Positions 17,477-25,396 of a stretch of DNA of 46,791 nt are shown one piece after another (the first letter of the stretch is position 1; every line of letters begins with the position of its first letter). The DNA lies in the NCBI GenBank assembly GCA_030426805.1, contig JAUHXU010000004.1, forward strand, positions 1-46,791, read 5' to 3'. A program made the position numbers and the translations under genes. Source of the DNA: a bacterium. GTDB taxonomy: Bacteria; Planctomycetota; JAFGQW01. Under the pieces are notes generated by a model that was not told the origin of the DNA, ran no database searches, and saw only the letters and a list, made by a program, of their open reading frames with translations.

Positions 17477-18163
17477 ATGAGACCGAGGACCGACAGGGGT
17501 TTCACGATCATCGAGCTGATGGTCGTGGTCACGATCATCGCGGTGTTGATCAGCCTCGCCGTTCCGAATCTGTTGAGCGCGCGCATGCGTGCGAACGAGA
17601 CCGCCGCGATCTCGACGTTGCGGACGATCGCGAGTGCGCAGTCTGCGTATCAGTCGCGGGCCGTCAGTGACGCCGATGCCGACGGGACCGGCTCGTTCGG
17701 CTACTTCGGCGAGATGTCCGGCTTGACCGTGCCGCGTGGTGCCAGCGAGGTGCTGACCCCGCCGGTTCTGTCGAGCACGTTCCGCCTGGTCACGAACGGC
17801 CGCGTCAAACACAGCGGCTACTACTTCCGGATCTACCTGCCCGACGTCGACGGCGTCGGCATCCGGGAGTTGGCGACCGGTGGGGCTGCCGCGCAGGTCG
17901 ACGAGAACCTCTCCGAGGTCACGTGGTGTTGCTACGCGTGGGCGATCAACGGCCACAGCGGCGATCGCGTGTTCGTCACGAACCAGCGCGGTGACATCGT
18001 CGCGGCCCCGGGGATCGACGCGGCCGGTGTCGCGTACGGCGGCAGCAACGAGCCGGAGCCGGATGCGGGCTTCCTCGCGCCGGCGACCGACGACTCGATC
18101 TTGGGTGTCCTCGCCGTCGGCACCGTCGGCACCGACAACCGGGTGTGGGTCGCGATCCAGTAG
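17477..18163 (+). CDS. Second type IV prepilin, paralogue of the first
   Basis: A 228-residue prepilin. The leader MRPRTDRG is cut before F9, giving FTIIELMVVV with Glu at mature position 5 (residue 13). It then follows the first prepilin closely: PNLLSARMRANETAAISTLR, GSFGYFGEMSG, SGYYFRIYLPDVDGVG, TWCCYAW, DRVFVTNQRGDIV and a shared end TDDSILGVLAV. The binding site GGAGGAGGG lies 6 nt before the ATG. The two genes are clear tandem duplicates that diverged mainly in loops and length. A terminator separates them, so this copy needs its own promoter or read-through. It may be a minor pilin or an alternative major pilin. Confidence 0.94.
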   Translation: MRPRTDRGFTIIELMVVVTIIAVLISLAVPNLLSARMRANETAAISTLRTIASAQSAYQSRAVSDADADGTGSFGYFGEMSGLTVPRGASEVLTPPVLSSTFRLVTNGRVKHSGYYFRIYLPDVDGVGIRELATGGAAAQVDENLSEVTWCCYAWAINGHSGDRVFVTNQRGDIVAAPGIDAAGVAYGGSNEPEPDAGFLAPATDDSILGVLAVGTVGTDNRVWVAIQ

Positions 18164-18250
18164 GGGCGCAAAGCCCGCCAGGCCAGCGAGTTGCGACCCA
18201 CGGTCCAGCTACGCCCCCGCAGCGGACGAAAGACGTGGACGAGGACCGTG
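18163..18250 (+). promoter_or_regulatory. Intergenic RNA with two mutually exclusive or pseudoknotted stems
   Basis: Between the second prepilin and the glycosyltransferase operon, GGGGCG (18163-18168) can pair with CGCCCC (18212-18217). CACGGTCC (18199-18206) pairs perfectly with GGACCGTG (18243-18250). The two stems interlock in pseudoknot order. A small local hairpin GGGC/GCCC with loop GCAAA also forms at 18164-18176. It ends about 40 nt before the ATG at 18292. The function is unknown; I could not match it to a known riboswitch. Confidence 0.4.
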
Positions 18251-18291
18251 CCGATGCGCGGACCTCGCGTCACGTGAAGGGAGTCCCTGCG

Positions 18292-19260
18292 ATGCAACTC
18301 GGTGAGCGGTCCGGTTCGGAAGCGTCCGTCGCCGGATCCGGCGCGCTACGCGAGCCCGACTACTCGCAGTCCCAGGCGTGCCGCCGCCGCGTGCGCACGG
18401 TGAGCATCGTGATCCCCGCGTTCGAGGAAGAGGCGGTCATCGGCCGGACCGTCCGCGACGTGATCGAGGCGACCCGGGACGATCCGGACGCGACGTACGA
18501 GGTGCTCGTCGTCGACGACGGCTCCAGCGACCTCACCTACCGGCGTGCGCTCGAGGCCGGGGCCCGGGTCGTGTCGCATCCGTACAACATCGGAAACGGC
18601 GCGGCGATCAAGACCGGCATCCGCAACGCGACCGGCGAGTCGATCGTGTTCATGGACGGCGACGGGCAACACCGCGCCGAGTCGCTGCCGGAGATGATCC
18701 GCTTGCTCGACGACTACCACATGGTCGTCGGGGCACGCGATCGGGCGGGGCAGGCCCACTGGGCACGCGCGATCGCCAACGGCGTCTACAACCGCTTCGC
18801 GACCTACGTGACGAGCTTCAAGGTCGAGGACCTGACGAGCGGGTTCCGCGCGATGCGCACCGCCGACCTGCGCCGGTTCACCTACCTGCTGCCGAACAAG
18901 TTCTCCTACCCGACGACGATCACGCTCGCGATGCTGCGTGCCGGCTTCCCGGTGCGCTACGTCCCGATCAACGCGGCTCGACGAACCGGGAAGTCGAAGA
19001 TCCGACCGATCCAGGACGGCGTGCGCTTCCTGATCATCATGATGAAGATCACGACGCTGTTCGCACCGCTGCGCATCTTCATCCCGTTGGCGACGACGTT
19101 TCTGCTCGCGGGTGTGGCCTACTACGCGTACACGTTCCTGACCGAGCATCGGTTCACGAACATGGGGCTCTTGCTGGTCGTGCTCTCGTTCCTGACGTTC
19201 AGTCTCGGACTCATCAGCGAGCAGGTCGCCCAACTGCGCTACGACCGGAGCGAGGACTGA
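18292..19260 (+). CDS. Family 2 glycosyltransferase, DPM1-like polyprenyl-phosphate sugar synthase
   Basis: A 322-residue membrane-bound GT-A enzyme. The GT2 fold is clear: VSIVIPAFEEEAVI, the nucleotide-binding VLVVDDGSSD, and a metal-binding MDGDGQH. LTSGFRAMR and KFSYPTTITLAMLRAG are typical of the dolichol-phosphate mannose synthase (DPM1) / polyprenyl-phosphate glycosyltransferase branch. Two C-terminal membrane helices at about 262-283 and 288-310 anchor it. Such enzymes charge a lipid phosphate with one sugar for later use by GT-C transferases on the outer face. The ATG at 18292 has AAGGGAG 8 nt upstream; a longer reading would only add a low-complexity tail. Its stop overlaps the next start as TGATG. 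It heads a three-gene glycosyltransferase operon. Confidence 0.9.
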   Translation: MQLGERSGSEASVAGSGALREPDYSQSQACRRRVRTVSIVIPAFEEEAVIGRTVRDVIEATRDDPDATYEVLVVDDGSSDLTYRRALEAGARVVSHPYNIGNGAAIKTGIRNATGESIVFMDGDGQHRAESLPEMIRLLDDYHMVVGARDRAGQAHWARAIANGVYNRFATYVTSFKVEDLTSGFRAMRTADLRRFTYLLPNKFSYPTTITLAMLRAGFPVRYVPINAARRTGKSKIRPIQDGVRFLIIMMKITTLFAPLRIFIPLATTFLLAGVAYYAYTFLTEHRFTNMGLLLVVLSFLTFSLGLISEQVAQLRYDRSED

Positions 19261-20426
19261 TGCGCGTCGTCGTGTTCGGCACGGCGAACAGCGGTCCCGG
19301 CTATCCGCGCCTCGACGTGATCACCGAAGGCCTCCGGCGCCGTGGCGTCGAGGTCGTGCGGCTCCTGTGCCCGCTGTTCGACAGTCACGCCGACAAGCTC
19401 GCGGTCGCCGGTGGTTCGATCGGTGCGGTCGCCCGAGTCGCCCCCCGGCTGTGTCGGGTCTACGCGCGCCTCGCGCGGGCGTATCGCTCGGTCGGCGCTC
19501 ACGACGCGGTCCTCGTCGGCGGGATGGGGCACTTGGATCTGCTGTGGCTGCGCCGCCTGCGCGCGAAGCGGACGTCGATCCTGTTCGACCCGTTCGTGGG
19601 CCTCCACGACACGATCGTCGACGATCGCGGGCTCGCCTCGCGCGGGTCGCTGCGCGCTCGTGCATGCCTCGCGCTCGATCGCACGGCCTGCAAAGGAGCC
19701 GACCGGATCCTCGTCGACACCGAGGCGATGGCGACGCACCTCGCGGCGCAAGTCGGCCTGCCGCGTGCGCGTTTTCGCGTCGTGTATCAAGGACAGGACG
19801 ACCGCGTCTTCCGGCCGGTCGACCGCTCGAGCGACGGCGACGGACGGCTCGACGTCGTGTTCGCCGGGACGTATGTGCCGCTGCAGGGCGCGGAGACGAT
19901 CGTCCGCGCGGCCGCGGCGCTGCCCGACGGCATTCGGATCACGATGATCGGGGACGGGCAAGCGCGCGCGGAGGCGGAGCACCTCGCTGCGCGACTCGGC
20001 GTCACGAACGTTCGGTTCGAGACCGAGTGGCTCGACACCGCGGCACTGGCCGCCCGCCTCGCGCGGGCCGACGTGTGCCTCGGGATCTTCGGGACCACCG
20101 ACAAGGCATCGCGCGTCGTGCCGCTCAAGGCGGTCGCGGCGCTCGCGGTGGGGCGACCGCTCGTCACGCGCGATTCGCCGGCCGCGCGGGAGGTGTTGCG
20201 GGACCGGGTGGACTGTCGCCTCGTCGCCGCCGGAGACGCGGACGCGCTCGCGGGCGTGTTGCGCGAGTTGGCGGCCGATCGTGCGGGCGCGGACCGGTTG
20301 GGGGTGGCGGGCCGCGCGACGTTCGAGCGCGCGCTGTCGCCGGACGCGATCGGGGGTGCGGTCGCGTCGATCGTCGAAGAAGTCGTCGGTACGGAGAGGA
20401 GGGCGCACGATGCAGTCCTCGCTTGA
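19260..20426 (+). CDS. GT-B fold glycosyltransferase (GT4 type)
   Basis: A 388-residue cytoplasmic glycosyltransferase with two Rossmann-like halves. The N-terminal half starts MRVVVFGTANSGPGYPRLDV. The C-terminal nucleotide-sugar half starts near VVFAGTYVPLQGAETIVRAA and ends with VVPLKAVAALAVGRPLVTR and a REVLRD segment, typical of GT4-type enzymes. The canonical EX7E pair is not clean, so the donor cannot be guessed. The ATG overlaps the stop of the upstream GT2 gene by one base, and the 3' end overlaps the next gene by 17 nt, so the three are translationally coupled. Together they likely build or attach a surface glycan; the prepilins next door are one possible target. Confidence 0.87.
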   Translation: MRVVVFGTANSGPGYPRLDVITEGLRRRGVEVVRLLCPLFDSHADKLAVAGGSIGAVARVAPRLCRVYARLARAYRSVGAHDAVLVGGMGHLDLLWLRRLRAKRTSILFDPFVGLHDTIVDDRGLASRGSLRARACLALDRTACKGADRILVDTEAMATHLAAQVGLPRARFRVVYQGQDDRVFRPVDRSSDGDGRLDVVFAGTYVPLQGAETIVRAAAALPDGIRITMIGDGQARAEAEHLAARLGVTNVRFETEWLDTAALAARLARADVCLGIFGTTDKASRVVPLKAVAALAVGRPLVTRDSPAAREVLRDRVDCRLVAAGDADALAGVLRELAADRAGADRLGVAGRATFERALSPDAIGGAVASIVEEVVGTERRAHDAVLA

Positions 20427-21618
20427 AACGCCGCGCGTGTGTATCGTCACCCAACAGTTGGGCACGGTGCGCACCGGCGTCGGCACGTATGGGAATCTGC
20501 TCGTCACCGGCCTGCGTGATCGCGGGTGGGCGGTCACCGTCGCAACGTTCGAGGAGTCGTGCGGGGCGATCGACGGCGTCGACTACATGCCGATCCGTCG
20601 CCGCCGACCCGACCCGACGCCGGGGGATTGGTGGTCGCTCGCGACCGGGTTCGGCGCGCTCGTCGACTCGGTCGACGCCGACCTGATCCACTACGTCGAT
20701 GCACGCGAGGCGCTGCGTCACCGCGGTCCGGTCCCGGCGGTCGGCACCGTGCACGACGCGTACGCGCTCGATGCGCCCCGCGCCCCCTGGGCGATGCGGG
20801 AGCGCCATCCCGATTGGCTGCGGCGCGGTGCCTACTACGCCGCGCTCCGTCGTGCGGAGCCGATCGCGTATCGCAAGCTCCGCGCGCTCTTCGCGAACGC
20901 CGACGACACACGCGCGAAGGTCGTCGAGGGCTACGGGCTCGATTCACGGACGGTCGAGACGATCCGGTTGGGCGTCGATCTGCCCGCGACCGTCGAGGCC
21001 GAGCCGCTCGCCGGTGCGCCGAGCATCCTGTTCGTCGGTAGCAACTACTACCGAAAGGGGCTCGACCGGGTCGTGCGCGCCGTGCGGCGTTCGATCGGTG
21101 GCCTGCCGGGCGTGCGACTGCACATCGTCGGGCGGGACCCGAACCGCACGCGGATCGAACGTCTCGCCGAAGACGTCGGGATCGCGGACCGGCTCGTCTT
21201 CCACGACCGAGTCGAGCAGCAGCGCCTCTATCGGATGATGGCCGGTGCGACGATGTTCTGCATGCCGTCGACGACCGAGGGATACGGTCTCGTCTTCCTC
21301 GAGTCGATGAACGTCGGCACTCCGGTGATCGGTGGCGACGTCGGCGGGACGCGAGAGTTGATCCGCTGCGGCGTCAACGGCCTGACCGTTCCGCCGGACG
21401 ACACCGCGAAGCTCGCTCGCGCGATCCAGCGCCTCGCGCTCGACGCGCGGTTGCGCGACTACGTCGTGCGCAACGGACACGAGACGGTCGCCGCGCACGC
21501 GGGCGACGCGATGGTCGATGCGGTCATCGACGGCTACGCGCGGCACGGCCTGGTCGCCGCGCGCACCGAAGCGCGAGTCGCCGAGCGCCTGCTCGGCCTC
21601 TCGGCGGTGGGGGGCTAA
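20410..21618 (+). CDS. Family 4 glycosyltransferase
   Basis: A 402-residue GT-B retaining glycosyltransferase. The N-terminal domain has TGVGTYGNLLVTGL, a typical Gly-rich acceptor loop. The C-terminal domain has FVGSNYYRKGLDRVVRA and a textbook EX7E motif in TTEGYGLVFLESM, followed by NVGTPVIGGDVGGTREL. The ATG lies inside the end of the previous gene (17-nt overlap) with a strong GGAGAGGAGGG upstream. It is the last gene of the plus-strand block; its stop overlaps the stop of the convergent tatD gene by 4 nt. Donor and acceptor are unknown. Confidence 0.92.
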   Translation: MQSSLETPRVCIVTQQLGTVRTGVGTYGNLLVTGLRDRGWAVTVATFEESCGAIDGVDYMPIRRRRPDPTPGDWWSLATGFGALVDSVDADLIHYVDAREALRHRGPVPAVGTVHDAYALDAPRAPWAMRERHPDWLRRGAYYAALRRAEPIAYRKLRALFANADDTRAKVVEGYGLDSRTVETIRLGVDLPATVEAEPLAGAPSILFVGSNYYRKGLDRVVRAVRRSIGGLPGVRLHIVGRDPNRTRIERLAEDVGIADRLVFHDRVEQQRLYRMMAGATMFCMPSTTEGYGLVFLESMNVGTPVIGGDVGGTRELIRCGVNGLTVPPDDTAKLARAIQRLALDARLRDYVVRNGHETVAAHAGDAMVDAVIDGYARHGLVAARTEARVAERLLGLSAVGG

Positions 21619-22400
21619 TCGCCCTCGGGCGACGGCAACCCGAAGACGCGCTCGGCGTTCGCCGTCGTCTGCTCGGCGATCTCGGCGAACGAGACCCCGC
21701 GGACCTCGGCCAGCCGTGCCGCGATCGCCGCGACGTGGCGGCTCTCGTTGCGCGTGCCGCGATGGCCCTGCGGCGAGAGGAACGGCCCGTCGGTTTCGAC
21801 GACGATCTGCTCCGCCGGTGCTGCGGCCGCCGCCGCGCGGATCGCGTCGGACTTCGGATAGGTGAGGTTGCCGGTGAAGCCGAGCGTGCAGCCCGCCTCG
21901 ACGTACGGGGCGGCGTCGTCGGGCGTGCCGGAGAAGCAGTGCATCACCGTCTGCGGACCGAGCATGCCGGCGCGCTCGAGCGTCGTCCGCGTCTCGGCGT
22001 AGGCGTCGCGGCAGTGGACGATCAGCGGCAGGCCCCGGGTGCGCGCGAGCTCGGCCTGGGCGGTGAAGAACGCCTCCTGGCTCTCGAGCGGATGGTAGCG
22101 GTGGAACAGGTCGATCCCGGCTTCGCCGATCGCGACGACCGCGGGTTCGTCGAGCCGCGCCTCGATCCCGGCGATCACCGCGTCGATGTCGCCGTCGGCT
22201 GCCATCGGATGCACGCCGACCGCGACGAACGCGCGTCCGGGGTAGGTGCGAGCGAGGGCCAGCGCCCGATCCGTCGCATCGAGGTCGGTGCTCGGGTTGA
22301 TCCATCGGGTCACACCCGCGCGCGCCGCTGCGTCGACGACGGCGTCCCGATCGGCGTCGTAGGCGTCGAAGTCGAGGTGGACGTGAGTATCGATCAGCAT
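21615..22400 (-). CDS. tatD: TatD-family metal-dependent DNase
   Basis: A 261-residue TIM-barrel hydrolase of the amidohydrolase superfamily, active as a metal-dependent 3'-5' exonuclease in characterised relatives. All metal ligands are in place: HxH at 6/8 (DTHVHLD), Glu93 (AIGEAGID), His129 (IVHC), His154 (MHCFSG) and Asp204 (ETDGPF). Length is standard. It is convergent with the upstream glycosyltransferase gene; the four bases CTAA at 21615-21618 serve both stop codons. A hairpin separates it from the HEAT-repeat gene upstream on the same strand. No obvious ribosome binding site is seen just before its ATG. Confidence 0.95.
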   Translation of the reverse strand: MLIDTHVHLDFDAYDADRDAVVDAAARAGVTRWINPSTDLDATDRALALARTYPGRAFVAVGVHPMAADGDIDAVIAGIEARLDEPAVVAIGEAGIDLFHRYHPLESQEAFFTAQAELARTRGLPLIVHCRDAYAETRTTLERAGMLGPQTVMHCFSGTPDDAAPYVEAGCTLGFTGNLTYPKSDAIRAAAAAAPAEQIVVETDGPFLSPQGHRGTRNESRHVAAIAARLAEVRGVSFAEIAEQTTANAERVFGLPSPEGD

Positions 22401-22422
22401 CGCGGCGTTCTCGTGGATGCAC

Positions 22423-22454
22423 GAGGCCCCGGACGCGCGTGCGCCCGGGGCCTC
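22423..22454 (-). terminator. GC hairpin between the HEAT-repeat gene and tatD
   Basis: A perfect 10-bp stem pairs GAGGCCCCGG (22423-22432) with CCGGGGCCTC (22445-22454), with further pairing inside the loop. It lies about 35 nt past the stop of the minus-strand HEAT-repeat gene and just before tatD. No T-run follows, so termination efficiency is uncertain. Confidence 0.5.
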
Positions 22455-22488
22455 GATGTGATGATGCGTTTCGGCGGGTCGACTCGAC

Positions 22489-23544
22489 TCAGCCGTTGCT
22501 GCCCTTCGGGGCGGCCTTGTCCTTCGGCGCCTCGCCCGGGATCGGCTTGCCGGCCTTCTCCAGGTTCATCTTGATGCGGTTCATGTTCGTGTAGGCCGCG
22601 TTGCGCACGCGGAAGTCCGGCGTGCCGTCCTTCTTCTTCGCGCCCTTCGACAGCTTCTTCATGATCGGGTAGGCCGCCTCGTCGCCGAGCATGCGGTGGA
22701 GGCTGTTGAGCGCGTTCGTGCGCGCGTGCTCGTAGTCGTCGTTGGCGATCACCCACTCGAGCGTCTCACGCGCCTCGGGGGTCTTGTAGTGCCAGAGGCC
22801 GTTGATGTGGTGGCAACGCGAGGACTTGTCGGGATCCTGCTTCGCACCCTGGACGAGCAGCGGAAGGACGCGCGGGTCCTTCGTCTCGCTCAGCATGTAG
22901 ATCACGTAGAAGCGATCGTTGAAGTTCTTCGCCTCGTAGTCGCCCGCGACCGGCAGCAGCAGCTCGATCGCCTTGTCCTTGTCGACGGAGAGCATGACCT
23001 CGGACGCGATGCGGCGCATGTGGCCCGGGCGCTTCTTGTCGGCGGCGATCTCGTTGAGATAGGGGATCGTCGACGCGCCGCCGACGCGGCCGAGCGCCAT
23101 CATCATCGAGTGGCAGAGCGCGTAGTTGTTCGACGCCGCCTCGACCTCGGACTTCAACGCCGGAACGACGAGTGCCGCATCGACTTCCTTCAGCGCGGCC
23201 TCCGCGTTCTGGCGGAGTTCGTCGGCGCGCTTGTGCGCGGCGTGGTTGCGCGCCGCCATCGCGGCCTGCAACTTGTCGACCGCGCCGCGGAAGACGTCGA
23301 TCGCCCGCTCGACCTTGGCCTCGGGCGTCGTCGGCTCGGTCGCGAAGACGATGATCGACTCGTCGCGCAGCGCCTTGCAGAGGCGCTCGTTGAACGCGCG
23401 CAACTCGGCGATTTCCCTCTTCAGCTCGGCGATCTGCGTGCGCAGTGCGTCGACCTCGCCCTGCTGGGCCTCGGCGGTCGTCGCGAGAACGAGCATCGTC
23501 GCGATTCCTGCCGCGCACAGACAGCGGTGCCACGTGCGAATCAT
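22489..23544 (-). CDS. Secreted HEAT-repeat protein
   Basis: A 351-residue exported protein. A signal peptide with a hydrophobic core at about 10-24 is probably cut after AEA at 26. It is followed by a short heptad coiled coil (VDALRTQIAELKREIAELRAF) and an alpha-helical region with about five HEAT-like repeats between about 130 and 320, for example YALCHSMMMALGRVGGASTIPYL and DRFYVIYMLSETKDPRVLPLL. The tail is Lys/Pro-rich. HEAT repeats form protein-binding solenoids; no catalytic motif is visible. The start is well supported by AAGGAGGA on the minus strand 6 nt upstream. It is divergent from serS, with about 215 bases of unusual homopolymer-rich sequence between them. Confidence 0.85.
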   Translation of the reverse strand: MIRTWHRCLCAAGIATMLVLATTAEAQQGEVDALRTQIAELKREIAELRAFNERLCKALRDESIIVFATEPTTPEAKVERAIDVFRGAVDKLQAAMAARNHAAHKRADELRQNAEAALKEVDAALVVPALKSEVEAASNNYALCHSMMMALGRVGGASTIPYLNEIAADKKRPGHMRRIASEVMLSVDKDKAIELLLPVAGDYEAKNFNDRFYVIYMLSETKDPRVLPLLVQGAKQDPDKSSRCHHINGLWHYKTPEARETLEWVIANDDYEHARTNALNSLHRMLGDEAAYPIMKKLSKGAKKKDGTPDFRVRNAAYTNMNRIKMNLEKAGKPIPGEAPKDKAAPKGSNG

Positions 23545-23616
23545 CGGTTCCTCCTTCAGGACTGCATCAACCCGGCGCGTGCGGCGCGTTGGGGACTCGA
23601 GGTTTAGTCGCGATTG

Positions 23617-23709
23617 CCCCCCCTGTCCATTTCACAGCCTACGGGCTGGGGGGGGCCGCCGCTGCCGGCCGTCCGGGGTTTTTTTTGGTCGGCGAGCGGC
23701 TGCTATACT
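23617..23709 (+). promoter_or_regulatory. Homopolymer-rich divergent region with serS promoter candidate
   Basis: Seven C (23617-23623) face eight G (23648-23655) across a small hairpin CAGCC/GGCTG (23635-23648). A stem GGCCG/CGGCC (23654-23670) follows, then eight T in a row (23679-23686). A TATACT at 23704-23709 is a good -10 box for serS, with only a T-rich -35 region 17 nt upstream. On the plus strand the stem plus T-run looks like a terminator or attenuator, yet no plus-strand gene lies directly upstream. The divergent HEAT-repeat gene must also be transcribed out of this region. Confidence 0.5.
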
Positions 23710-23758
23710 TCCGGCCGTCCCGAATCGACCTGGATTCCCCGATACGGAGCCATTCCCG

Positions 23759-25027
23759 ATGCTCGACATGAAGACGATCCGCGCCGAACCCGAGGCGGCC
23801 CGCCGGGCCGTCGAGCTGAAGGGGGGCGACGTCGACGTCGGGGAATTGCTCGCGCTCGACGAGGAGCGGCGCGGGCTGCTCGTCCGCGTCGAGGAGCTCA
23901 AGGCGCGGCGCAACGCCGAGAGCAAGCGGATCGCCGAGCGCAAGAAAGCCGGTGAGGACGCCGCCGAGGCGGTCGCCGCGATGAAGGCGGTCGGCGAGGA
24001 GATCAAGGGGCTCGACGCGCGCGAGGCCGAGATCGAGGCCGCGATCAGCGAGCGCCTGTTGCGGATCCCGAACGTGCCCGACGCGACCGTGCCGGTCGGG
24101 GCGACCGAGGACGACAACCGCGAGGAGCGGCGGTGGGGGGAGCCGGCCGACGCGTCGTTCGAGCGTCGCGATCACCGCGCGCTCGGCGAGGCGCTCGGGC
24201 TGCTCGACTTGCAGGCCGGCGCCCGCACGTCCGGGACCGGGTTCTACTTCCTCCGTGGCGCCGGCGCGCGCCTCGAACGGGCGCTGATCGCGTTCATGCT
24301 CGACCTGCACGTCGGGGAACACGGCTACGAGGAGGTCTCGAGCCCGTACCTCGTGCGACCGCACTGCTGCCTCGGGACGGGGCAGCTCCCGAAGTTCGGC
24401 GACGACATGTATGCCGTCGAGCGCGACGACCTCTACCTGATTCCGACCGCCGAAGTGCCGCTGACGAACCTGTTCCGGGAACAGCGCCTGACCGTGGACG
24501 CGCTGCCGATCCACGTGACGGGGCACTCGCCGTGCTTCCGACGCGAGGCCGGCAGCCACGGCAAAGACACGTCCGGCCTGCAGCGGCTGCACCAGTTCCA
24601 CAAGGTGGAGCTGGTGAAGCTCACGCACCCCGATCGGTCGATGGAGGCGCTCGAAACGCTGACCCTCGAGGCGGAGACCGTGTTGCAGCGGCTCGAACTG
24701 CACTACCGCGTCGTGACCCTCTGTACCGGTGACCTCGGTTTCGCGAGCGCGAAGACCTACGACATCGAGGTGTGGGCGCCGGCGGCCGGGCGCTTCCTCG
24801 AGGTGTCGTCGTGCTCCAACTTCCTCGACTTCCAGGCGCGCCGGGCGGACATCCGGTTCCGGGATGCGGACAAGAAGCTCCGCTACGTCCACACGCTCAA
24901 CGGCTCGGGGTTGGCGCTGCCGCGCCTGATGATCGCGCTACTCGAAACCCATCAGCAACCGGATGGGTCGATCCGGATTCCCGAGGCGCTGCGTCCGCAC
25001 TTCGGCGCGGACTCGATCGGCGGCTGA
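23759..25027 (+). CDS. serS: Seryl-tRNA synthetase
   Basis: A class II aminoacyl-tRNA synthetase of 422 residues that charges tRNA-Ser. The N-terminal tRNA-binding antiparallel coiled coil spans about 25-105. The catalytic core has a motif 2 region FRREAGSHGKDTSGLQRLHQF and a motif 3 with SGLALPRLMIALLE. The serine-pocket segment LIPTAEVPLTNLF and EVSSCSNFLDFQARRADIRFR are diagnostic of SerRS. The ATG at 23759 has GGAG about 9 nt upstream, and the first residues MLDMKTIRAEPEAARRAV match the usual SerRS start. It is preceded by a -10 box at 23704-23709. It is the only gene on its transcript as far as can be seen. Confidence 0.97.
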   Translation: MLDMKTIRAEPEAARRAVELKGGDVDVGELLALDEERRGLLVRVEELKARRNAESKRIAERKKAGEDAAEAVAAMKAVGEEIKGLDAREAEIEAAISERLLRIPNVPDATVPVGATEDDNREERRWGEPADASFERRDHRALGEALGLLDLQAGARTSGTGFYFLRGAGARLERALIAFMLDLHVGEHGYEEVSSPYLVRPHCCLGTGQLPKFGDDMYAVERDDLYLIPTAEVPLTNLFREQRLTVDALPIHVTGHSPCFRREAGSHGKDTSGLQRLHQFHKVELVKLTHPDRSMEALETLTLEAETVLQRLELHYRVVTLCTGDLGFASAKTYDIEVWAPAAGRFLEVSSCSNFLDFQARRADIRFRDADKKLRYVHTLNGSGLALPRLMIALLETHQQPDGSIRIPEALRPHFGADSIGG

Positions 25028-25065
25028 GCCGAAAAAATTGGCGATGTCCGATAACGCCCCCGGGT

Positions 25066-25087
25066 GCGCGGCAGTCTAAAGCCGCGC
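25066..25087 (+). terminator. Hairpin shortly after serS, weak terminator candidate
   Basis: GCGCGGC (25066-25072) pairs with GCCGCGC (25081-25087) around an 8-nt loop, 38 nt after the stop. No T-run follows. Confidence 0.35.
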
Positions 25088-25174
25088 AGTTGGGGCCCAG
25101 CTCGTCGCCTACCACGACGCCCCAAACCACCCATCTTATCACTTATTGCGCTGCGGCGAGCTGGGCCGTCCTTT

Positions 25175-25209
25175 CCACCCCGGGGACTTCGGTCCCCGGG
25201 CGTGGGCCT
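25175..25209 (+). terminator. UUCG-tetraloop hairpin, probable serS terminator
   Basis: CCCGGGGAC (25179-25187 on the 5' arm) pairs with GTCCCCGGG (25192-25200) closed by a stable C(TTCG)G tetraloop. The stem extends through CCAC/GTGG with one bulge. On the plus strand GCCTTTCC follows. The very stable loop makes a real RNA structure likely; the distance of about 150 nt from serS is long. Confidence 0.55.
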
Positions 25210-25232
25210 TTCCTCCGGCGGCGCGCAACCGT

Positions 25233-25262
25233 AACCCAGCCACCCGCAACCCAGCCACCCGC
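25233..25262 (+). repeat. 15-nt tandem repeat, two copies
   Basis: AACCCAGCCACCCGC is present twice in direct succession (25233-25247 and 25248-25262), followed by another AAC. It is non-coding. Confidence 0.75.
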
Positions 25263-25396
25263 AACTCGCCTGGCCGAACTCGGACTGGCCGCGATCGCGG
25301 CGGCCCCCGAATCGCTTCGTGCACTCGCACGCACCGAATGCACATCGCGTGCACGCGGCAGTGACGTGACTCGGGTCGCGAAACGCGAAGGGAAGA

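Larger units (their letters stand above)
25028..25396 (+). other. Intergenic region between serS and tRNA-Cys
   Basis: 369 bases without a supported gene. It contains a hairpin, a tetraloop terminator and a short tandem repeat, each listed separately. The reading frame of the next lipoprotein stays open through this stretch, but its translation is low-complexity and it runs through the antisense strand of the tRNA-Cys gene, so it is not coding. Confidence 0.6.

Noticed and set aside
18163..18217. c-di-GMP-I (GEMM) riboswitch
   Set aside because: Only GCGCAAAGCC matches. The flanking helices and tetraloop-receptor parts of GEMM-I are not recognisable, and the match sits in a small local hairpin. 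Reported only as an unassigned structured leader.
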